Assembly: GCA_021464525.1 (NCBI GenBank)
Contig: JADRCO010000002.1
Location: forward strand, 36,199 to 100,198
Source of the DNA: Rhizophagus sp. LPA8_4_AMF
Lineage: Eukaryota; Glomeromycota; Glomeromycetes; Glomerales; Glomeraceae
Direction of reading: 5' to 3'
Length of the DNA: 64,000 nucleotides
Made by a program: the position numbers and the translations under genes. Shown here piece after piece: positions 58,805-64,000 of the stretch (within the stretch, counting starts at the first letter, position 1; every line of letters begins with the position of its first letter). Under the pieces are notes generated by a model that worked only from the letters and a program-made list of their open reading frames with translations, did not search any database and had not been told where the DNA came from.

Positions 58805-59740
58805 GTCTCTCGTACCAGAGAAGCTTGCGAGCTCATCTGCATTCCCTTTTAAATGCTATGAATGCGCAACCAAAATTGACGCAGGCTTTTCGTTTGGAAG
58901 TCATGTTTTTACATGATCGTGCGAAGTTTAAGATATGCCTTGACCCTGTGTTGTGATATGATGTCTATCTTCTCATTGTAAAGATAATTGTGGTAAGTGT
59001 ACGATTTTTCAATGTTTGTTTGATATACAGTTTCCATAGGAAGCCTAGTGGGTTTAGGATATATCATTCTAACTTTTTATCATATAATAATACTTATCAA
59101 TCTATTAATCTTTCTATAGATTATGACCATACTGTGTTAAAGTGTGAGGGAAGTGTAATTACTCGCGATGGTCGGAATAAAACGTGTGATTTCTATTTTC
59201 CCACGAGACTTATCGTTGAGGATCTTAAATTAGATGGTGACGGGAACCTATTAGGGAATTACTATTATTGCCCGTCCTAATAAAGATAAAGAGAATTATA
59301 ATCATTTTGATAATGAGAAACTGGTACAACGAACTGATTTCTGGAAGGATCTGTTGGAACAATAGCAAAAATTAAAATTTCATTCTATAGCAGTTAATTA
59401 TGGCCGGCGGGAAACTGGACAATCGCGGGATAAGTATGCGCAAGCATGTCATGCGCACATTCATTTGCTTTTTAATGATGAAACTTGGAAAAGGATGAAG
59501 AAAATGGTGTCGAACAAAGAGATATTATCAAAGTTAAAGGTCCGAAATTATCCCGGACCAAACTATTTGCTTAAGGATTGTATGGAACTAGAGCAACAAC
59601 GGTTGCAATTAGCGGAACACCAATGTATGTTAACCGGGATAAACAAACTATCAGATACTGTCGAGGTGGGTAATAAATCTCTCATAGATACAATTAACTC
59701 CCTCACTGATGCCATAAAAGGTTTGAAAAGAGATAATTAA
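58805..59740 (+). pseudogene. HIT-like (histidine triad) protein, broken
   Basis: Readable blocks, in order: a zinc-ribbon-like start (FKCYECATKID) or, in another frame, LTQAFRLEVMFLHDRAKFKI CLDPVL. Then come DYDHTVLKCEGSVITRDGRN KTCDFYF, NKDKENYNHFDNEKLVQRTD, and CHAHIHLLFNDETWKRMK. The tail is LKDCMELEQQRLQLAEHQCM with LSDTVEVGNKSLIDTINSL. HAHIHLL fits the H-phi-H-phi-H pattern of HIT nucleotide-binding proteins. At least two stops (59278, near 59365) and frame changes break it. An intron may exist near 58991-59029 (GTAAGT..ATACAG). Decay looks modest. Confidence 0.5.
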
Positions 59741-60290
59741 GAAAAAAAATAATGTATAGCTGTATTTTATTCTTATGGTCTTATTTTAAATCAATATGTT
59801 CGAGAAGCAAAAATAAAGTAGAAAAGGATCGACTAATAGCCTCAATTAGTAAACTCTTAGGTTTCGATAGCAAGAAAATCTTTTTTCCACAACAATGTAT
59901 TTGTAAATATTATTATTCTTTGTATCATTTACTTCAGCAATTATTGTTTCATAATACACACGAAAACACGCACGTTTAAAAAATCAAAGTAAAGCTTTTA
60001 TTGTATTTTTTTGTTATACATGATAAAGAGACAGGCGAAAAAGTAAATGCAAAACGAAAAAATAAAACGGATAGCGGGTGTTTCAAGGGAGGAATAAAGC
60101 ATAAAATATGCCTGCCTCCCTTGTTATATTTATCGCGGCGAAACATTGCATGGCCCCTATTTTCTGTTCGAGCGAACCTGAATTTATTGCTATGATTACG
60201 GCATTTGCTTAGTATAACTATAATTATCGTATCCTCTAATACTATTACGATGACGCAAGTATGTGAAATGCTCTAACACGGATTTGATAA
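59741..60290. other. spacer, no gene seen
   Basis: Short open frames at 59752-59979 and 60001-60195 lack conserved features. Confidence 0.4.
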
Positions 60291-60551
60291 TTAACTCCGG
60301 ATCTGGTCTTGTTTCTCGACACTAGACTTATGATCTTGCCTGAGCTTCGCACTCTTGTTTTTAAGATCGAATTTCTCAGTCACAAGGTCTGCATTCTTAG
60401 CCTTAAGCTCGGCAATCTTTTCCTCGTACAGACCATTTCTACCCTCAAGAGAGTCAACCTTGGCCTCAAGCTCGGCATTCTTAACTTCAAGCTTGGCATT
60501 ACGCTGTCTCAATACTTCAAGCTCGGATGAGTTTGCTTCGCTAACTGACAT
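60291..60551 (-). CDS. coiled-coil protein, 86 aa
   Basis: ATG at 60551 (an upstream in-frame GTG is not a likely start). The whole protein is a regular heptad coiled coil: SSELEVLRQRNAKLEVKNAE, LEAKVDSLEGRNGLYEEKIA, then ELKAKNADLVTEKFDLKN and a charged end. Repeated K-N-A-E/D-L units suggest expansion of an 11- or 14-residue module. It resembles the decayed coiled coil at 54.2-54.5 kb. Related proteins in these fungi are longer, so this may be a truncated or single-exon fragment. Likely a dimerising protein; role unknown. Confidence 0.55.
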   Translation of the reverse strand: MSVSEANSSELEVLRQRNAKLEVKNAELEAKVDSLEGRNGLYEEKIAELKAKNADLVTEKFDLKNKSAKLRQDHKSSVEKQDQIRS

Positions 60552-60968
60552 TATGGAAATTTTATACACGACAGGAAATATTCAATGTTATGCGAAGAAC
60601 GAAATACTTGCTTTATTAATACGCGAAAAAAATAAATACATTGGTTCGAGACTCTGCTCGCAATACATGATGTCTGTGCCAATATACACCACTCTATCCA
60701 AAGCAGGAAGTGCCAACCCCGAGCTTTCGAGGCATCCTAAAATAAAGTATGACGTAAGTATGGAATTGCCAGTGGTGCTGTTTATAATGCGTTAATATAC
60801 GAATTTATATCGCACGGACCGGAGGACATTGCATCATCGCATGTGTCATGTATCGAGTATTTGTCGAGAACAGTATAACGATGCTTTATTTAATAAAATA
60901 AATCGTTGCCAGAAGGCGGCTTACAGTACATAAAATGCGAACATATCGCTATTATACAATACAGAAAA
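60552..60968. other. spacer, no gene seen
   Basis: An open frame on the plus strand (60355-60795) is mostly antisense of the coiled-coil gene. No other signal. Confidence 0.4.
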
Positions 60969-61250
60969 TTATTCTGTCAGGGGATGTACAACGATATGAC
61001 AATAGTCATCTCGAGGTTGCGCAGTAAAAAAAGAGGAAATCGTGTCCTGTGGTTGCATAAGCGTCTCATTGGGTTGAACTTGATGAATTTTTAAGCGATT
61101 ATTATCAAAGGGTGTCCCCAATCTCCTTTGAATTATAGCTTCAAGTGCGCTAACCGTTTGATCCCTGTCAATTGTAGCTCTATCGAGAGGAAGACCACGG
61201 AGTGGCCCAAAAGGAACAATAAGGCAGTTGAGAGAAATAGTATCGGACAT
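60969..61250 (-). CDS. Crinkler (CRN) header-domain protein, 93 aa
   Basis: ATG at 61250, single exon. The sequence is a ubiquitin-like Crinkler N-terminal header: MSDTISLNCLIVPFG (first strands), then TVSALEAIIQRRLGTPFDNN (helix), LKIHQVQP, TISSFF and YCHIVVHPL. Crinkler proteins are modular. The header precedes a separate C-terminal domain and is associated with delivery or processing, and they are numerous in Rhizophagus. Here the ORF ends right after the header with no C-terminal domain, and I saw no clear downstream exon. It is either a truncated gene, a header-only protein, or the first exon of a gene whose rest is decayed. No activity is inferred. Confidence 0.7.
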   Translation of the reverse strand: MSDTISLNCLIVPFGPLRGLPLDRATIDRDQTVSALEAIIQRRLGTPFDNNRLKIHQVQPNETLMQPQDTISSFFTAQPRDDYCHIVVHPLTE

Positions 61251-61334
61251 ATTGCTTTCCTGAATGCATTTCCCTTAATGAGAATTATTCGCATGTAAAC
61301 ATAACTTCTGGATATACTTTGTTACGCAACTTAT

Positions 61335-61630
61335 TTTTCCGCTGGAAGGTTAAGTGAACTTCTTCCAGACCTTGGCGCTTTATATCTCGTTACCGTAGTC
61401 CACGGAATAAAAAAACCCGAGGGCTGAAGATGATTAGGATTGTCTTATGATGCCAAGAAACCTTTGAAGGTACATGAAATCGGAATCTTGATTCCCTTTA
61501 GTTTAGCGATCTCCACTACAAGACTCAAAGTAGAATTGGCGATCTCGGAATTGCAAAGTCCTCAGCACTTCATAGCATATGGTTTTGTCGTCAGTATTAA
61601 CTTATAGGGTAGGTCCTGTGTAGCAAAGAA
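61335..61630. repeat. dispersed repeat, copy 2
   Basis: Partner of 2365-2600. It lies just upstream (relative to its own transcription) of the Crinkler-header gene, whereas copy 1 follows a kinase pseudogene, so it travels independently of the neighbouring gene. Confidence 0.5.
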
Positions 61631-62380
61631 GCATTTTCTCATTCCTCGAGCGTTTGTATGGGAGAAAAAGAAAGAGGTGGAAGTTAAAAACACAGCAAAC
61701 TCACATGCGATTAACGATCATCTACGCTGGATCGACATCGGTGCTCCGGCGATAGTAGCGCAAAATGGTACAAATTTATCATAGATTGCCATCCCACCTC
61801 CACGTATATCAATCTTCGATTCGCGTAACCATAACCATGGTAAACCTAATACAAGATCCGCTTCTTGCTCTTTTACCACGAAATCACTTAACTCTTCGTC
61901 TCTTTCAGATACAAACGCATCTTTTCCTTTATAAGAAAATGAACAAATCTAAGGAATCTATATAACCTCCCGCATCTGGGATTCTTTCCAATATACATTT
62001 ACTAGGTTTGTCATATTTATTCCGCATTCATCAAGAAGAGATTTGCATCGGAGGTCGTATCACCCAATGCTTTAACAGAATAAGATTTGTGTCCATCTCT
62101 ATGAATTTTACAATCTATGTAAGCGTATGTGAAAATCACCATTAAATAGTGCGGAAAAAAGTAAAAAGTAACTGATTTTTTTATTATCCCGCAGAAAAAT
62201 GTAATAACTATTACCGCCTGCATGTCCAAATATCACTAATCTAGCTTATGGGCTCACACCCCCCTACACTCTAGATATGTGTCTCGTGTTTTCATCCTTA
62301 TATTTCTCTGGAAGCCTGGACCTTATGGCTATTTTTTCGGCATCTTCATGAGGTGTACCACGCTTGAGAAGTTCCTTATA
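61631..62380. other. spacer, no gene seen
   Basis: Somewhat higher GC than average. Short protein-like pieces on the plus strand (HLRWIDIGAPAIVAQNG near 61720) suggest another relic but nothing continuous. Confidence 0.35.
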
Positions 62381-62392
62381 TCAGTTATATGT

Positions 62393-62794
62393 AGGGATGT
62401 TAACGGTCCTATGGACTAGGACTGACCGGTCCCAAGCAAATTGCCAAGTTTTGAGATGATTTTTTAAATTTTATTAATAAATTTTATTCCTAGGCATTTT
62501 TTAGGGTAGGTTACTTATTGGTATTAAGTAATAAAGTCCTACCCGAAGTCAGAACTGCTTAAAACGTGAAACCGGTCCTAGCATCAGTCTGGACCGGTTG
62601 GTCGGCATCGGTTCCAAGCAAATTGCCGGTTTTTGAGATGATTTTTTAAAAAAATTTTATTAATAAATTTTATTTCCAGATCGTTTTTAGGGTAGGTTAC
62701 TTATTGGAGCTAAGTGATCACACTTTTCTAGGATCGGCAATTTGCAAAATTGTTTCTGGACTGATTTGGACCAATTGGACTGATTAATATCCCT
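62393..62794. mobile_element. MITE, TIR AGGGAT(A/G)TTAA, 10-bp TSD, copy 2
   Basis: 402-bp relative of 22585-23000 with the same internal double subunit (CAAGCAAATTGCC..TTTTTAGGGTAGGTTACTTATT). It is flanked by an imperfect 10-bp duplication AGTTATATGT / AATTATATGC. It is inserted beside the decayed polymerase. Confidence 0.88.
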
Positions 62795-62829
62795 AATTAT
62801 ATGCAGTGATATGCCAGTATCCGAAAGGT

Positions 62830-64000
62830 AGTAAGGATACACTATCTGACCAAATCCAGCACTTTGTATCAATAGGAACAAGGCCTTCTTCTCTGATTTG
62901 ACTAGAGATATTATATGATCTTTGGTTTGCATCCCCACGTTCTTGGCATAGGATACTTTTTTTTGGAAAAAACAGTCACAATATACCTGGATCATTAGGT
63001 CTATACTTTCAATACCTGGATAGGTGTTCTTAGCCATATCACTCATACCCTTCTTACTAACATCTTTATGTTTGGACTTCATAGACTTTGTCTGCCAAGA
63101 CATAGTGGTATGACTTTGCATGAATATGATATGATTCATTAATGATATTACTGGTAATCTCATCCTTAAACTTTCCAATAATCATATTTCCATTGAAGTT
63201 GAAGAGATTGGGTCTCTTCGCCATATCTTTGTAAATGTCTTCTTTCTTGACATAATAGATGAAGGAGTCAGTGTTCATGTATCTAAGCTTGACCTTATCT
63301 CCATACTTCTTATTAACATACCCATACTAGAAGCTGTACATCTTGAGTTTGCTAAGACTAAGAACTGATGCACTTACGATTATGGTTTATTGAGAGTTAT
63401 ACTATGTGCATACCTACAAGTGTACCTTCAAGTTGCAAGCATACTTGAAGGAGAGTTTGTGCACCTTCTTGAGAAATTTCTTCTTATCATGTTCATTGAT
63501 CATTCTCATAAGTTTGACATCCTGAACTTATGCATATTTTCCATAATCTTACTATACACTGCATTATTCATTAATTTGAAGAAGTTCTTTTCAAAAGGAT
63601 TCTTTGCCTTCCAGCATAATTTAGTGTTGAATGATATATATAGTTCAAGCCAGTTTGTTTGGTTAAATAATAAGACCTGTATTATCTCATCAATAACAAA
63701 ACTCAATTTCACATAGTACTGGAGTTCACGGTAATAAATAACATATTTTTACACTCGTCAAGATGAAAAACTAACTTTTCTGTTACAGAAAAGTTTTCAC
63801 CATCCAAGTTCTTTACAAGCTTCACAATATATAGACTTAACTTTTTCTTTTTACCATAATACTATCTATAATGAAAGGTAAGTCACTCAAATAATCATAG
63901 ATCTTAAGTGAAAAATGCTTTTTGACCTCTATCATATATCTATATCTTTACAGAAACTTGAAATTTACAAGCAATGGTATTTCGATATCATTTTGATACT
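62830..64000 (-). pseudogene. Polinton/Maverick-type DNA polymerase B, decayed
   Basis: Minus strand, entering from the right edge. Blocks in order: TEKLVFHL (about 63790), WLELYISFNTKL with EKNFFKLMNNAVYSKIMEN (63660-63530; the conserved K-x-x-x-N-x-x-Y/F-G-K helix, here SK for GK). Then come MNTDSFIYYV (63278; the catalytic D-T-D-S motif with its first Asp replaced by Asn), GKFKDEI, AKSYHYVLADK, KHKDVSKKGMSDMA, and QKKVSYAKNVGMQTKDHIIS. Frameshifts and stops separate the blocks. This order and wording match protein-primed B-family polymerases of Polinton-like elements. The catalytic change and breaks make it inactive. Terminal repeats, integrase or capsid genes are not in the window. Confidence 0.75.

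Noticed and set aside
59752-59979. 75-aa plus-strand ORF after the HIT-like pseudogene
   Set aside because: No similarity, low-complexity aromatic end, no start context; probably 3' spacer.
60355-60795. 146-aa plus-strand ORF
   Set aside because: Mostly the antisense of the coiled-coil gene, whose GC-balanced codons keep the opposite strand open.
1-64000. tRNA, rRNA and telomere repeats
   Set aside because: No cloverleaf-like segment with a GTTCGA loop, no rRNA cores and no TTAGGG array were seen by eye; a tRNAscan run would settle it.

Overview
The window is strongly AT-rich eukaryotic DNA. It has small genes broken by short GT..AG introns, many decayed gene copies and many short DNA transposons. 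The families present are TKL-type kinases, SPRY/RanBP-like and MIR-domain proteins, a Crinkler header protein, Polinton-type DNA polymerase debris and FLYWCH-MULE transposons. Together they point to an arbuscular mycorrhizal fungus of the Rhizophagus type (Glomeromycotina). This is an accessory, repeat-rich region: I see no housekeeping operon, rRNA, tRNA or CRISPR array.

Layout. 1-9.4 kb: decayed TKL kinase, a zinc-knuckle remnant, a two-exon gene for an eight-cysteine secreted mini-protein on the minus strand (3261-3538), a Tc1/mariner-like MITE, decayed coding sequence and a GTAAA-rich block. 9.4-14.4 kb and 24-29.1 kb: two clusters of one gene family, four intact-looking copies and one pseudogene. 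Each copy has four exons and encodes an N-terminal retrotransposon-Gag-like domain fused to a C-terminal MIR (beta-trefoil) domain. 15.4-21.6 kb: two divergently transcribed multi-exon paralogues of a lineage-specific family. They share an intron-1 minisatellite and flank a MITE in their common upstream region. 22.5-23 kb: a MITE with a 10-bp target duplication.

29.3-44.7 kb: a large inverted repeat (arms about 0.9 kb, spacer about 13.6 kb) whose interior holds further rearranged copies of shared blocks. It carries small unknown genes (30308-30742, 33026-33487, 34184-34867), a hAT-like MITE and a mariner-like MITE. The right arm is the 5' part of a SPRY gene (44449-45575); the left arm is a truncated copy of the same 5' part. 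45.86-46.5 kb: a paralogue of the 34.2-kb gene. 50-51.7 kb: a probable multi-exon gene of unknown product.

54-64 kb: transposon and pseudogene ground. A 2018-bp MULE with FLYWCH and MULE domains, one nonsense codon and a perfect 9-bp target duplication sits inside a kinase pseudogene. Next come a decayed HIT-like gene, a coiled-coil gene, a header-only Crinkler gene, a second copy of the 10-bp-TSD MITE and a decayed Polinton-type PolB that runs off the window end.

The most interesting item is the Gag-MIR fusion family, with the same exon phases in every intact copy and a TATA box 38-53 bp before each start. The best overlooked single gene is the eight-cysteine secreted protein. All functions come from motif recognition by eye; no database search was possible.
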